Below are positions 34,505 to 43,418 of a stretch of 64,000 bases of DNA, in pieces. The position numbers were made by a program, and so were the translations under genes. Numbering within the stretch: position 1 is the first letter of the stretch; each line of letters opens with the position of its first letter. The notes beneath the pieces are model-generated. The model worked only from the letters and a program-made list of their open reading frames with translations, did no database searches and had not been told where the DNA came from. The stretch comes from Paenibacillus nanensis. Lineage in GTDB: Bacteria > Bacillota > Bacilli > Paenibacillales > Paenibacillaceae. Location: assembly GCF_003583765.1 (NCBI RefSeq), contig NZ_QXQA01000002.1, forward strand, positions 124,001 to 188,000, read 5' to 3'.

Positions 34505-35287
34505 TTAAATTTTGACATGCTTTTGCATCTGCTGAATCGCCGATTTTTCCAGCCTGGACACTTGTGCTTGCGAGATGCCGATTTCGTCGGCCACCTCCAT
34601 TTGCGTTTTCCCTTCAAAAAACCGCATGGACAAAATCATTTTTTCGCGATCGTTCAGCTTGTGCATCGCTTCCCGCAGCGCGATCTCTTCAATCCAGGAC
34701 ACATCCTTGTTGCGGTCGTCGCTGATTTGATCCATCACATAAATCGGGTCGCCGCCGTCATGATAGATCGGCTCGAATAACGATACGGGATCTTGGATAG
34801 CGTCAAGCGCGAACACAACGTCTTCCTTCGGTACATTGAGCGCCTCTGATATTTCGAATATTGTCGGCTCCCGCGAATTTTTGTTCGTCAGGCTGTCCCT
34901 CACCTGAAGCGCCTTATACGCGATATCTCTCAAGCTGCGCGATACGCGGATCGGGTTATTGTCGCGCAAGTAACGGCGGATTTCCCCGATAATCATGGGC
35001 ACGGCATAGGTGGAAAATTTTACGTTTTGACTTAGGTCGAAATTATCGATCGCCTTCATTAGTCCGATGCAGCCAACCTGGAACAGGTCGTCCACAAACT
35101 CTCCCCTATTGTTAAACCGTTGAATCACACTTAGAACGAGCCGCAAATTGCCGTTCACTAATTTCTCTCTTGCTGCCCACTCGTTGCGGGTCTGCAACGC
35201 CGTAAATAGCTCACGCATCTCGACATTGGTTAATACAGGCAGTTTCGCGGTATCCACTCCACAGATCTCGACTTTGTTTCGGGTCAA
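34505..35287 (-). CDS. sigG: Sporulation sigma factor SigG
   Basis: The late forespore sigma factor. With TTG at 35287 (GGGAGG, 8 bases) the product has 260 residues, the length of B. subtilis SigG, and begins with the conserved TRNKVEICGVDTAKLPVLT. Region 2 (LRLVLSVIQRFNNRGEFVDD, then CIGLMKAIDNFD, FSTYAVPMIIGEIRRYLRDN) and region 4 with its helix-turn-helix (QMEVADEIGISQAQVSRLEK) are intact. It lies 115 bases after sigE, with its own candidate SigF promoter and a terminator between them. Confidence 0.97.
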   Translation of the reverse strand: MTRNKVEICGVDTAKLPVLTNVEMRELFTALQTRNEWAAREKLVNGNLRLVLSVIQRFNNRGEFVDDLFQVGCIGLMKAIDNFDLSQNVKFSTYAVPMIIGEIRRYLRDNNPIRVSRSLRDIAYKALQVRDSLTNKNSREPTIFEISEALNVPKEDVVFALDAIQDPVSLFEPIYHDGGDPIYVMDQISDDRNKDVSWIEEIALREAMHKLNDREKMILSMRFFEGKTQMEVADEIGISQAQVSRLEKSAIQQMQKHVKI

Positions 35288-35321
35288 CGTGATTACCTCC
35301 CAAGGAGAAACATTAATGTTC

Positions 35322-35349
35322 ATTATCTCCCCGGACCCTCATTTTATTC
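35322..35349 (-). promoter_or_regulatory. Candidate SigF promoter of sigG
   Basis: On the minus strand GAATA (35345-35349), 14 bases, GGAGATAAT (35322-35330). The -10 fits the SigF consensus GGnnAnAnT at every fixed position and the -35 fits GHATR; spacing is one base shorter than usual. SigF control of sigG is established in B. subtilis. Confidence 0.45.
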
Positions 35350-35375
35350 CTCGCCTGACATCCGCAGGAAAACGC

Positions 35376-35400
35376 AAAAAGGGGCCGATTCGGCCCCTTT
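35376..35400 (-). terminator. Terminator after sigE
   Basis: GGGGCCG and CGGCCCC with a 3-base loop, flanked by AAAGG and followed by TTTTTGCG on the minus strand. It lies directly after the sigE stop and isolates sigG from the spoIIG operon. Confidence 0.85.
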
Positions 35401-35402
35401 CG

Positions 35403-36125
35403 TTACACCATCTTATTAAATTCCTTGCGCAGCCGCTTAATAATTCTTTTTTCAAGGCGGGAAATATACGATTGCGAAATGCCGAGCATATCGGCAACAT
35501 CCTTCTGCGTTTTTTCTTCCCCGTCGGCAAGTCCGAACCGCAGCTCCATAATGATGCGCTCCCTCTCCGACAGCTTGTCGAGCGCCTTATGCAGCAGCTT
35601 GCGATCGACTTGCTCTTCGATATTGCGGTAGATCGTATCGTTCTCCGTGCCCAGCACATCCGACAACAGCAGCTCGTTCCCGTCCCAATCGATATTCAGC
35701 GGTTCATCGAACGACACCTCGGTTCTCGTCTTGCTGTTGCGCCGCAAGTACATTAAAATTTCGTTCTCAATGCATCGGGAAGCATATGTCGCAAGCTTGA
35801 TCTTTTTCTCCGGATCGAAGGTGTTCACCGCTTTTATCAAGCCAATCGCGCCTATCGAAACCAAATCCTCGATGTGGATGCCCGTGTTTTCGAATTTTCT
35901 TGCGATATACACAACCAGCCTAAGATTTCTTTCAATAAGCATCGCCCGTATTGCCGAGTCGCCGGACGGAAGCTTTTCAAGCAAATATTCCTCTTCCTCG
36001 CGAGTCAAAGGAGGAGGCAAGGCCTCGCTGCCGCCGATATAGTAGATTTCTTCGCTTTTTAGTCCGAATAAAAATAAAAATCGATAATAATATAAATGCA
36101 GTATCAGCTTATATTTGACGAGCAT
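35403..36125 (-). CDS. sigE: Sporulation sigma factor SigE (pro-SigE)
   Basis: The early mother-cell sigma factor, made as an inactive membrane-bound precursor. ATG at 36125 (GGGGAGGG, 9 bases) gives 240 residues, about the length of B. subtilis SigE. The N-terminal hydrophobic/aromatic pro-sequence ([20 protein letters not shown]) is followed by the conserved processing region [15 protein letters not shown]. Region 2 ([20 protein letters not shown], then [15 protein letters not shown]) and the region 4 helix-turn-helix ([18 protein letters not shown]) are complete. It lies 40 bases after spoIIGA, which encodes its protease. Confidence 0.97.
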   Translation of the reverse strand: MLVKYKLILHLYYYRFLFLFGLKSEEIYYIGGSEALPPPLTREEEEYLLEKLPSGDSAIRAMLIERNLRLVVYIARKFENTGIHIEDLVSIGAIGLIKAVNTFDPEKKIKLATYASRCIENEILMYLRRNSKTRTEVSFDEPLNIDWDGNELLLSDVLGTENDTIYRNIEEQVDRKLLHKALDKLSERERIIMELRFGLADGEEKTQKDVADMLGISQSYISRLEKRIIKRLRKEFNKMV

Positions 36126-36165
36126 GTGGCCCATCCCTCCCCGATGAAGTATGCGTTCTATAGCT

Positions 36166-37083
36166 TTACGTTTGTACCATTGCCGGATGGATAATCGCTT
36201 GATATGCTCCATCAGCCGCAAGCTTTCCGCCGTCTAATCCTATCAATACCCTGCTTGTTTCAAATACTTGTCCCTCGCGGCGAACTTCCACCGTATCCGG
36301 CTTAAGCGCCAGCATAAATTGCGATCCTTTATTCACGCCGCGGAACGGCACGAGCCGCAGCCGGTCCTGCCATTTAAACCACTCGTCGTCCATCCCGGCT
36401 ACAAGCCGATCCACACCGCCGTCCCGAATGCTTTTGATCCAAGCGGGCGGCAGCTCTTCCTCAAGCCGCGAAGCCTCCAGCACCATCACCGGCGTTCGCG
36501 TAAGCGGATCGTACAGCTGGTTGCCCGTATCGATCAGCCCGACGCAGGTATACATTTGGCCGCCGATCGTCACGACTACGTCCGCCAGATGCGAGCGAAC
36601 AAGCTCCTTTTCCCGCTTTCCGGTCAAAACCGCTCTGTATATGTAGAGCCCAATGCAGAATGACGCCGCCAAATAAAAAAGAGAGAGCTTCAGCTCCGCT
36701 TGAATGCTGCCGCTGGCGATCGTTAACGTCTTCCACATCTCGCCCGAGCCTTGCATAAACAAATAATACAAACCAAGCACCGCACCGGCTGCGACAAAAT
36801 TGACGCAATAGAAGGCTGCTATATTGCGAATAAAATGCTGCAAGGACGCATAACCGAAAGCAATCCATATCATCACGACGGAGAATAGGAGCTTCACTGC
36901 CAGCGTAAATAGGAATGAGAGCTGCGGAAAAAGCATAAGTACAACATAGCAGGCTCCAAACGAAGCTGACGCCAGCACTCGCCATGGTCTAGGCCTGTAA
37001 TGGCGGACCCAAGCCGTTGTTAACAGAACGGCTCCGTCCACAATCAGCTCGCGGAGAAATAAGATATCGATGTATACGGTCAA
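36166..37083 (-). CDS. spoIIGA: SpoIIGA, pro-SigE processing protease
   Basis: A membrane aspartic protease that cleaves pro-SigE in the mother cell on a signal from forespore SpoIIR. The N-terminal half has about five membrane helices (4-150); the C-terminal half is a retroviral-type aspartic protease domain with the catalytic [14 protein letters not shown] near residue 185. The start is TTG at 37083 behind GGAGGAGGGGG. It is 305 residues, normal for the family, and cotranscribed with sigE. Confidence 0.96.
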   Translation of the reverse strand: MTVYIDILFLRELIVDGAVLLTTAWVRHYRPRPWRVLASASFGACYVVLMLFPQLSFLFTLAVKLLFSVVMIWIAFGYASLQHFIRNIAAFYCVNFVAAGAVLGLYYLFMQGSGEMWKTLTIASGSIQAELKLSLFYLAASFCIGLYIYRAVLTGKREKELVRSHLADVVVTIGGQMYTCVGLIDTGNQLYDPLTRTPVMVLEASRLEEELPPAWIKSIRDGGVDRLVAGMDDEWFKWQDRLRLVPFRGVNKGSQFMLALKPDTVEVRREGQVFETSRVLIGLDGGKLAADGAYQAIIHPAMVQT

Positions 37084-37151
37084 GCCGGTCCCCCTCCTCC
37101 CCTTCCTGCGACCGGCAAAAGCTGCTGCTTTCCGGGAGAACGATTGAGTCT

Positions 37152-37184
37152 AGTATATTTTAATCCTATTTCAAAGTCTGTCTA
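37152..37184 (-). promoter_or_regulatory. Candidate spoIIG promoter with long spacer
   Basis: On the minus strand TAGACA (37179-37184) and TATACT (37152-37157) are 21 bases apart. The B. subtilis spoIIG promoter likewise has SigA-type hexamers about 22 bases apart and needs Spo0A. A Spo0A-box-like TTTGTCGAC lies upstream at 37210-37218. The rest of the 37084-37499 interval holds only the ftsZ terminator and no convincing gene. Confidence 0.5.
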
Positions 37185-37428
37185 TTCATGACGGGTTAAG
37201 CCCTCTTTTTTTGTCGACTTCGCAAACAAAAAACGAGGTTCCGCCCTTGCTCGCGTCTGCTCATCCGTTTCGATCCGTACGGCGTTCGCTCCTTCTCCTC
37301 CAGACGAACGTTTACTCCATATATCTGCCTCAAGCAACAAAATCTCTTTCCTCGACAGTTTTTGCTTAATCTTACAAATCTGACTGCCCAATCCTGTTCT
37401 CGTAATAGAAGTTTTTTCCATGCATCAA

Positions 37429-37469
37429 TAAAAAAACGGTGCAGGAGGACGTTATCCTACTGCACCGTT
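37429..37469 (-). terminator. Terminator after ftsZ
   Basis: AACGGTGCAG pairs with CTGCACCGTT (plus a partial inner AGGA/TCCT stem), followed by TTTTTTTATT on the minus strand. Confidence 0.9.
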
Positions 37470-37499
37470 ATTTGTATTCAGACAGCAAATGCACTTAAA

Positions 37500-38618
37500 T
37501 TATCTGTCGCCGCGTGGCTGCTTGCGAAGGAAAGCCGGGATTTCCAGCTGGTCGCTGGAAGAGCCGATACCGAAAGGCTTCACGCTGGAAGAGTTCGGCA
37601 CAGATTTCGCTTCCGCTTGACCAACGTCATTCGCCGCGCTTCTCCGTGCGGCTTGCGGGCTTCCTTTGGACTCGAAGCCAGTTGCGATAACCGTTACTTT
37701 AATCTCGTCCTTCAGGTCCTCGTCGATGATCGCGCCGAAGATCATGTTAACGTCAGGGTCGGATGCCGAGATGACGATCTCGGCCGCCTCATTGACTTCA
37801 TAAAGCGACAGGTTGCTTCCGCCTGTAATGTTCATGATGACGCCGCGCGCGCCGTCGATCGACGTTTCGAGCAGCGGGCTCATAATCGCTTTGCGAGCGG
37901 CTTCCGCCGCGCGGTTCTCGCCGGTTGCAACGCCGATACCCATAAGAGCGGAGCCGCGTTCTGTCATAATCGTTTTCACGTCCGCAAAGTCAAGGTTGAT
38001 CAGACCAGGCACTGCGATCAGGTCGGAAATGCCTTGCACGGCTTGTCTCAACACATTGTCAGCTTCACGGAACGCTTCAAGCATTGGGGTTTTCTTATCC
38101 ACGATTTCAAGCAAACGGTCATTCGGGATAACGATCAGCGTGTCGACCTTTTCCTTGAGCGCCTCAATCCCTTGCTCCGCTTGTCCGGAACGCTTGCGCC
38201 CCTCGAAGGTGAACGGGCGGGTTACAACGCCAACGGTAAGCGCGCCGCATTCTCTCGCGATTTCCGCGATAACCGGAGCAGCGCCTGTTCCCGTGCCGCC
38301 GCCCATGCCGGCGGTCACGAACACCATATCGGAGCCCTTCAATTGATTCATGATAAGCTCGCGGGATTCCTCAGCCGCCTTGTTGCCTACCTCCGGATTA
38401 GCGCCTGCGCCGAGACCGCGAGTCAGCTTGTCGCCGATTTGCAGCTTATGCTCCGACTTTGCCAGGTGAAGCGCCTGAGCGTCTGTGTTGACCGTAATAA
38501 ATTCAACGCCTTTTACGCCGTTCTCGATCATGCGGTTAACGGCATTGCTGCCGCCGCCGCCTACGCCAATTACTTTTATTTGAGCGAGCTGTTCAAGCTC
38601 CAAATCGAATTCCAACAT
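37500..38618 (-). CDS. ftsZ: Cell division protein FtsZ
   Basis: The tubulin-like GTPase that forms the Z ring. The tubulin signature GGGTGTG is at 106-112, the nucleotide site [14 protein letters not shown] at 17-30, and the T7 loop [11 protein letters not shown] supplies the catalytic Asp. The C-terminal conserved peptide (IPAFLRKQ) binds FtsA and SepF. The 372-residue length is standard. GGGGGATTATGAGAG precedes the ATG, 17 bases after ftsA, so the two are cotranscribed. Confidence 0.98.
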   Translation of the reverse strand: MLEFDLELEQLAQIKVIGVGGGGSNAVNRMIENGVKGVEFITVNTDAQALHLAKSEHKLQIGDKLTRGLGAGANPEVGNKAAEESRELIMNQLKGSDMVFVTAGMGGGTGTGAAPVIAEIARECGALTVGVVTRPFTFEGRKRSGQAEQGIEALKEKVDTLIVIPNDRLLEIVDKKTPMLEAFREADNVLRQAVQGISDLIAVPGLINLDFADVKTIMTERGSALMGIGVATGENRAAEAARKAIMSPLLETSIDGARGVIMNITGGSNLSLYEVNEAAEIVISASDPDVNMIFGAIIDEDLKDEIKVTVIATGFESKGSPQAARRSAANDVGQAEAKSVPNSSSVKPFGIGSSSDQLEIPAFLRKQPRGDR

Positions 38619-38635
38619 CTCTCATAATCCCCCAG

Positions 38636-39877
38636 TCAAATAAATTCATTAAACATGTTTTTAATCCGCTCGAACATACCGGGTTTAGATGAAGCTGCGG
38701 GACCCGCTTTGCGGCTTGACGCTTTCTTGACAGAGCTGGCGGTTCGTACACCCATATGCTTTGACACATACTGAATCATACCTACGCCGCTGCTGAATGC
38801 GGAATCCTTGACTCCGATGTAATCCGGCAGCGCGATGCGCACCGAACTCTCCAGCTCATGCTGTGCCAGCGAGATCGTGCCAGGCAGCGCAACCGCGCCC
38901 CCGGTCAGCACATATCCATTCACTTTCTCGCCGTAGCCAAGTCGGCGAACTTCTTGCCTGATCAACTGGAAGATTTCTTGCATCCGAGGCTCGATGATGC
39001 TGGCCAAGTCCCTCTGGGAGAACTCCTTCTCCAGATTGCTGCCCATCCGGGACACTTTAAATTTAACATCCTCTGCGGCGTCAGCGATATTCGCACAGCC
39101 GTATTTCAGCTTAAACTTCTCCGCTTGATCGCTTTGCGTGCGAAGCCCGTAGGCAATATCGTTCGTCACGAATTCTCCGCCGATCGGCAAAGTAGAAATA
39201 GCAGCCAGACCGCCCTGCTCGTAAATGGCGACGGTTGTTGAGCCTGCGCCGATATCAACCAGCGCCGTTCCGATCATCTTCTCGTCCTTCGTCAGCGACA
39301 TCATACCCGATGCAAGCGACATAAGAATAACGCCGGAGATACGCAGTCCGGCTTTCTCCACGCAGCGCATCAAGTTATGTATTGCCGTCTTGGCACCAGT
39401 AACGATCGTTGCTTCAACTTCCAGCCTAACACCTATCATGCCCCTAGGGTCGGAGATTCCTTCCAATCCATCCACTAGATACTGCTTCGGCACCAAATTA
39501 ATAATTTCTCTCTCGGGCGGTAGCGCTACGACCTTGGCCGCCTGCAGCACGCGGTCTATATCCTCTTCCCCGATTTCCCTGTCCTCATTGGATACGGCAA
39601 CAACGCCATGGTTGGTCTGCAATGCAATGTGATTGCCTTGAATACCTACATAAACATCAGATATTTGAATTCCCACCATCCGTTCCGCATGCTCAACAGC
39701 GGCACGGATCGATTGAACGGTCTGATCAATATCGACGATTGCTCCCTTACGAATACCCTCTGAGTCGGCAGATCCAACTCCAATAATATTAATGGCTCCG
39801 TTATTCATTTCGCCAATAATAGCACGAACTTTGGATGTACCGATGTCCAAACTGACGATGATGTCATTACTGCTCAC
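38636..39877 (-). CDS. ftsA: Cell division protein FtsA
   Basis: An actin-like ATPase that anchors FtsZ to the membrane. It has the actin fold with the phosphate-1 motif SLDIGTSKVRAIIG (9-22), the 1C subdomain, and ALVDIGAGSTTVAIYEQGGL (phosphate-2) near 205. The last 15 residues (KPGMFERIKNMFNEF) form the amphipathic membrane-targeting helix, after a Lys/Ser-rich linker. The start is GTG at 39877 behind GGAGGTG. A candidate SigH promoter lies upstream. Confidence 0.97.
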   Translation of the reverse strand: MSSNDIIVSLDIGTSKVRAIIGEMNNGAINIIGVGSADSEGIRKGAIVDIDQTVQSIRAAVEHAERMVGIQISDVYVGIQGNHIALQTNHGVVAVSNEDREIGEEDIDRVLQAAKVVALPPEREIINLVPKQYLVDGLEGISDPRGMIGVRLEVEATIVTGAKTAIHNLMRCVEKAGLRISGVILMSLASGMMSLTKDEKMIGTALVDIGAGSTTVAIYEQGGLAAISTLPIGGEFVTNDIAYGLRTQSDQAEKFKLKYGCANIADAAEDVKFKVSRMGSNLEKEFSQRDLASIIEPRMQEIFQLIRQEVRRLGYGEKVNGYVLTGGAVALPGTISLAQHELESSVRIALPDYIGVKDSAFSSGVGMIQYVSKHMGVRTASSVKKASSRKAGPAASSKPGMFERIKNMFNEFI

Positions 39878-39957
39878 CTTGCGGCACCTCCGTTTCCAAA
39901 TAATAAATAATGTTTCTTGTCATGTATGTGGTATTGATGATGAAAGTCTCTCTACAT

Positions 39958-39984
39958 ATTCAACGTCCTTAATTATTTCCCTCT
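39958..39984 (-). promoter_or_regulatory. Candidate SigH promoter of ftsAZ
   Basis: On the minus strand AGAGGGAAA (39976-39984), 11 bases, GTTGAAT (39958-39964). This fits the SigH consensus (RnAGGAwWW, 11-12 bases, RnnGAAT) with one mismatch. B. subtilis ftsAZ also has a SigH promoter for sporulation. The start would be about 75 bases before ftsA. The remaining part of the 307-base gap between divIB and ftsA shows no gene. Confidence 0.5.
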
Positions 39985-40184
39985 TTTTTCAACAAATTTT
40001 TCATAACTTTCATTCGGCATTGTCGAAGATTGACCAATCGTGGGTTGCAGCACGTTCCGATAAGCCGAAAACCTACGATAGAATAGACATAGCGCCGCAA
40101 GCTGTGCAGCGCCGGTACCTGTCCAATCTTCTAACGCCGTAAATAAAATTCTACCATTCTTTCAAGCCATTGAGTAGTCTCTTT

Positions 40185-40973
40185 TTACTCAGATTGCACA
40201 TTTTCTGCGTCATCCGGGTTCTCCGCCCCCTCCGTTCCTTCCGCTTCGTCCGTTTTAAAAGGCACATACGTATCGGCGAGGAGCATCGTAATTTTGCCCG
40301 GTTCCTGGGTCTCGATAACAGCATTTAACGAATCGATCTTATCCGGCAGCACCGACACCGCCGTAATCACCTCAAAGTGGGTCCGCGTAAATATGCGGAT
40401 TCGGTCCGGATAAGCCTTCGACGGAATCGGAGAAATCTCAGACAAGTCCGACAGCTGCTTCTCCGGAATAAGCGCCAGCTGTTTGGTCAGCTCGATCTTC
40501 ACGGGATCGTCCGCGCTCCACCCGGACAATACGGGCTTGTCCAACAGCTCTGCGCCGCCTAGCTCCGCAGGCAGGCTTGTCCCGCTTGATAATAGGGCGG
40601 ACAGCTCTCCTTCCGCGGACAGCTCGAACGCGACAACCGGAAATTCCTTCACTTGAATTTTAATAATGCCGGGGAACACCTTCATTACCGTCGCGTCCTC
40701 CACTTGCGGCAGCGTCTCGACGTTTTTCGCGATGTCCTTTGACGCCTTCTGAAAAAACGCGTCGCCGATTTCGATGCCCGAGGCTTTCATAATTTGATCG
40801 GTTGTCGTAAAATGAGTGCCGGTAACCTGAAATTCGGAAACTTTGCTGATCGACGAATTAAAAAACAAGACCGCCAACAGAGCGGCGAACAATAGAAATA
40901 GAACGGCAAGCAGCTTCTTGTTGCCTCTGCGTTTGCGGGCTGGTTCCTTCAGCACAGGCATCTGTGCGCTCAT
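40185..40973 (-). CDS. divIB: Cell division protein DivIB (FtsQ)
   Basis: A 262-residue single-pass membrane protein of the septal FtsL/DivIC/DivIB complex. It has a short basic cytoplasmic tail (KEPARKRRGNKK), one membrane helix (about 20-45), a POTRA domain beginning ISKVSEFQVTGTHFTT, and the FtsQ/DivIB domain, ending in an acidic Glu/Asp/Asn tail. It is the last cell-wall gene before ftsA. Confidence 0.92.
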   Translation of the reverse strand: MSAQMPVLKEPARKRRGNKKLLAVLFLLFAALLAVLFFNSSISKVSEFQVTGTHFTTTDQIMKASGIEIGDAFFQKASKDIAKNVETLPQVEDATVMKVFPGIIKIQVKEFPVVAFELSAEGELSALLSSGTSLPAELGGAELLDKPVLSGWSADDPVKIELTKQLALIPEKQLSDLSEISPIPSKAYPDRIRIFTRTHFEVITAVSVLPDKIDSLNAVIETQEPGKITMLLADTYVPFKTDEAEGTEGAENPDDAENVQSE

Positions 40974-41066
40974 GACTTGTCCCTCTTTTCACCGAAACGA
41001 TGGCCGCCCCAAATTTTTCGCGCGGGGAAGCCGAACGTTTCTATCAGTTCACTTGATCGCATAATA

Positions 41067-42344
41067 TTAATTATTAGGCATATGAGGCACTGGCGCAAAA
41101 CGGGATATGCGAGCTCCCAGCCTGGACAACATCGTTTCGATCCGGTCATAGCCGCGGTCGATATGATGCACCTGCTCCACGATCGTCCTGCCCTGCGCGG
41201 CAAGCCCCGCAATGACAAGAGCTGCTCCCGCCCTCAAGTCGGTCGCCTCTACCGTAGCGCCGTACAGGCGAGGGACGCCTCTAATGAAGGCTGCGTTCAT
41301 ATCGACTCGAATATCCGCTCCCATGCGGGACAATTCATCCACATGCTTGAGCCTGCCTTCGAAGATCGTTTCCTTTAGAATGCTTACTCCATCCGCAAGG
41401 GCGAGCAGCACCATAATTTGAGATTGGAGATCAGTAGGAAATGCCGGGTACGGCGACGTCACAATTCGTTCGACCGCTTTCGGTCTCGCAGAACTGCCGA
41501 CCTTTATTATATCACCGTCGACGACAATTTGAACACCTGCGCGGCGCATAACATGGATGAGTGAGGAGAGATGAGCGGGCTGTGTTTGCTGGAGAGTGAC
41601 TTGACCGCGCGTTGCGGCCGCCGCGACCATGATGGTTCCTGTCACGATGCGGTCTGGAATGACTTTATAGCGGCAGGGCGCGAGCTCTTTGACGCCGTCG
41701 ATCGTAATCGTATCGGTGCCGGCCCCCATAATCTTGGCGCCCATCGTATTCAAGAAACGCTGTAAATCTTGGATTTCCGGCTCGCGGGCGGCATTGCTAA
41801 TCGTGGTGCGGCCTTCCGCGAGAACGGCGGCCATCATTATATTTTCCGTTGCGCCTACGCTTGGAAAGCTGAGGTGTATGTCCGCTCCCGTCAGCTTGCT
41901 CGCGCGGCAAATGATTCGGTTATTCGCCTCTTCAATTTCCGCGCCAAGCGCCGCGAGGCCTTGCAAATGCAGATCGATCTTCCTCTCGCCGATCGCACAG
42001 CCGCCGGGCTGATAGACCTGCGCTTCGCCGAATCGCGCAAGCAGCGGTCCCATGAGGAAGATAGAAGAACGCATTTGTTTCATCAACGTTTCCGGCACAT
42101 GGGACGTATGTGCGGAAGTCGTGTCCAGCACAACTGTTTCCCCGGTATGCTCAGCCCGGCATCCTAATTCGCGCAAAATGTTCAACATGACGTCGATATC
42201 CAGCAGATGAGGCACAGAGTCAATCGTTGTTGTGCCTTCAGCCAGCAAACTAGCTGCCAATATCGGCAAGGCGGCATTTTTCGCTCCTTGGATAACTATG
42301 GTTCCTGAGAGTGGTTTCCCGCCTTCAATCACCAATTTGTCCAA
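41067..42344 (-). CDS. murA: UDP-N-acetylglucosamine 1-carboxyvinyltransferase
   Basis: The first committed step of peptidoglycan synthesis: transfers enolpyruvate from PEP to UDP-GlcNAc. The fosfomycin-reactive Cys is present (GGCAIGERKIDLHL, Cys116), as are KNAALPILAASLL (22-34) and RAGAALVIAGLAAQG near 390. The start is TTG at 42344 with GGAGGTG upstream. Bacillales have two MurA paralogues; this is the copy inside the dcw cluster. Confidence 0.96.
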   Translation of the reverse strand: MDKLVIEGGKPLSGTIVIQGAKNAALPILAASLLAEGTTTIDSVPHLLDIDVMLNILRELGCRAEHTGETVVLDTTSAHTSHVPETLMKQMRSSIFLMGPLLARFGEAQVYQPGGCAIGERKIDLHLQGLAALGAEIEEANNRIICRASKLTGADIHLSFPSVGATENIMMAAVLAEGRTTISNAAREPEIQDLQRFLNTMGAKIMGAGTDTITIDGVKELAPCRYKVIPDRIVTGTIMVAAAATRGQVTLQQTQPAHLSSLIHVMRRAGVQIVVDGDIIKVGSSARPKAVERIVTSPYPAFPTDLQSQIMVLLALADGVSILKETIFEGRLKHVDELSRMGADIRVDMNAAFIRGVPRLYGATVEATDLRAGAALVIAGLAAQGRTIVEQVHHIDRGYDRIETMLSRLGARISRFAPVPHMPNN

Positions 42345-42359
42345 TGTATCACCTCCGAA

Positions 42360-43265
42360 TTACCGCTCGCCCACTACCAATACCTCCGGCACCAGCTTAA
42401 CGCCATAGCGCTGCTCCACGGTGCTTTGTATGTGGGACATGAGGGCGAGAACATCTCTAGCTGTCGCTTGCCCGGTGTTGATGATAAAATTGGCGTGAAG
42501 TTCCGATACTTGCGCTCCCCCGATGCTGAATCCTTTCAGACCCGACTCCTGGATCAGCCTTGCGGCGTAATCGCCCGGCGGATTGCGGAACACGCTTCCC
42601 GCGCAGGGCAGCTGCAGCGGCTGTGTCCGCAGCCTCCGCTCCTTGTACGTAGCCAGTGTGGACGCGATCTCCATCCGGTCGCCCTCCGCCAGCTCAAACG
42701 CCGCTTCCACCACGAGTCCCTTCATTTCATGAAGAATGGAGTGGCGGTATGCGAAGCGCATATCTTCACCTTCGTAACGAACCAATTCCCCTGACTCCAG
42801 AACAATGTCAGCATATTTGAAGATACGTGACACATCCGATCCGTGCGCCCCCGCGTTCATGTAGACAGCTCCGCCTACCGTGCCCGGTATTCCCCCCGCG
42901 AATTCCAGGCCCGTCAAGCCTTGCTTGCCCGTCATGACCGACAGTTTGATAAAAGAGTAGGAGGCGCCTGCAATCGCAGTCGTCCCCTCGAAACGCACGT
43001 AATCGAGACCTTGGGCCGGTTTGATGACAACGCCGCGAATGCCTTTGTCGCTGACTAGCATGTTGGAGCCGCGACCGAGATTGGTCCAGCTAACGCCATG
43101 CTTATGCAGCAATTTCACGATAGCGATCAGTTCCTCTTTCCCTGACGGAAGGATTAATAGATCGGCAGGTCCGCCGATTTTCCATGTTGTATGTTTCGAC
43201 AGCGGTTCATTCAGCAGTATCTCGCCTAATTTCGCTTGTTCCAGCTCCGCTATAAGTGCTTCCAT
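42360..43265 (-). CDS. murB: UDP-N-acetylenolpyruvoylglucosamine reductase
   Basis: Reduces the enolpyruvyl group to lactyl with NADPH and FAD, giving UDP-MurNAc. FAD-domain motifs: TTWKIGGPADLL (26-37), LGRGSNMLVSDKGIRGVVI (58-76). The active-site Ser is in CAGSVFRNPPGDYAARLI (about 220-237). At 301 residues it is the type II (short) form found in Firmicutes. Directly upstream of murA with 15 bases between them. Confidence 0.97.
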   Translation of the reverse strand: MEALIAELEQAKLGEILLNEPLSKHTTWKIGGPADLLILPSGKEELIAIVKLLHKHGVSWTNLGRGSNMLVSDKGIRGVVIKPAQGLDYVRFEGTTAIAGASYSFIKLSVMTGKQGLTGLEFAGGIPGTVGGAVYMNAGAHGSDVSRIFKYADIVLESGELVRYEGEDMRFAYRHSILHEMKGLVVEAAFELAEGDRMEIASTLATYKERRLRTQPLQLPCAGSVFRNPPGDYAARLIQESGLKGFSIGGAQVSELHANFIINTGQATARDVLALMSHIQSTVEQRYGVKLVPEVLVVGER

Positions 43266-43418
43266 TGCGTCTTCCTCCTTCGATGCTGCGTTCTAAGTCT
43301 TCGCAGCGGCCGCAAGCAGCCGCATGTTGCAATCTCCGATCCCGTCTTGGTCGGTCACGAATATAGAGTATCTTATGCCCTGCCGCGATGTTGTGTGACA
43401 ATCGCCTAGATGAGGGTC

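Noticed and set aside
37182..37421. 79-codon minus-strand frame between ftsZ and spoIIGA
   Set aside because: Its ATG follows directly on the ftsZ terminator hairpin with no ribosome-binding site, and its 3' end overlaps the likely spoIIG promoter; composition gives no sign of a real protein.
43207..43401. 64-codon frame between murB and murG
   Set aside because: Its bulk overlaps murB out of frame, and no ribosome-binding site precedes it.
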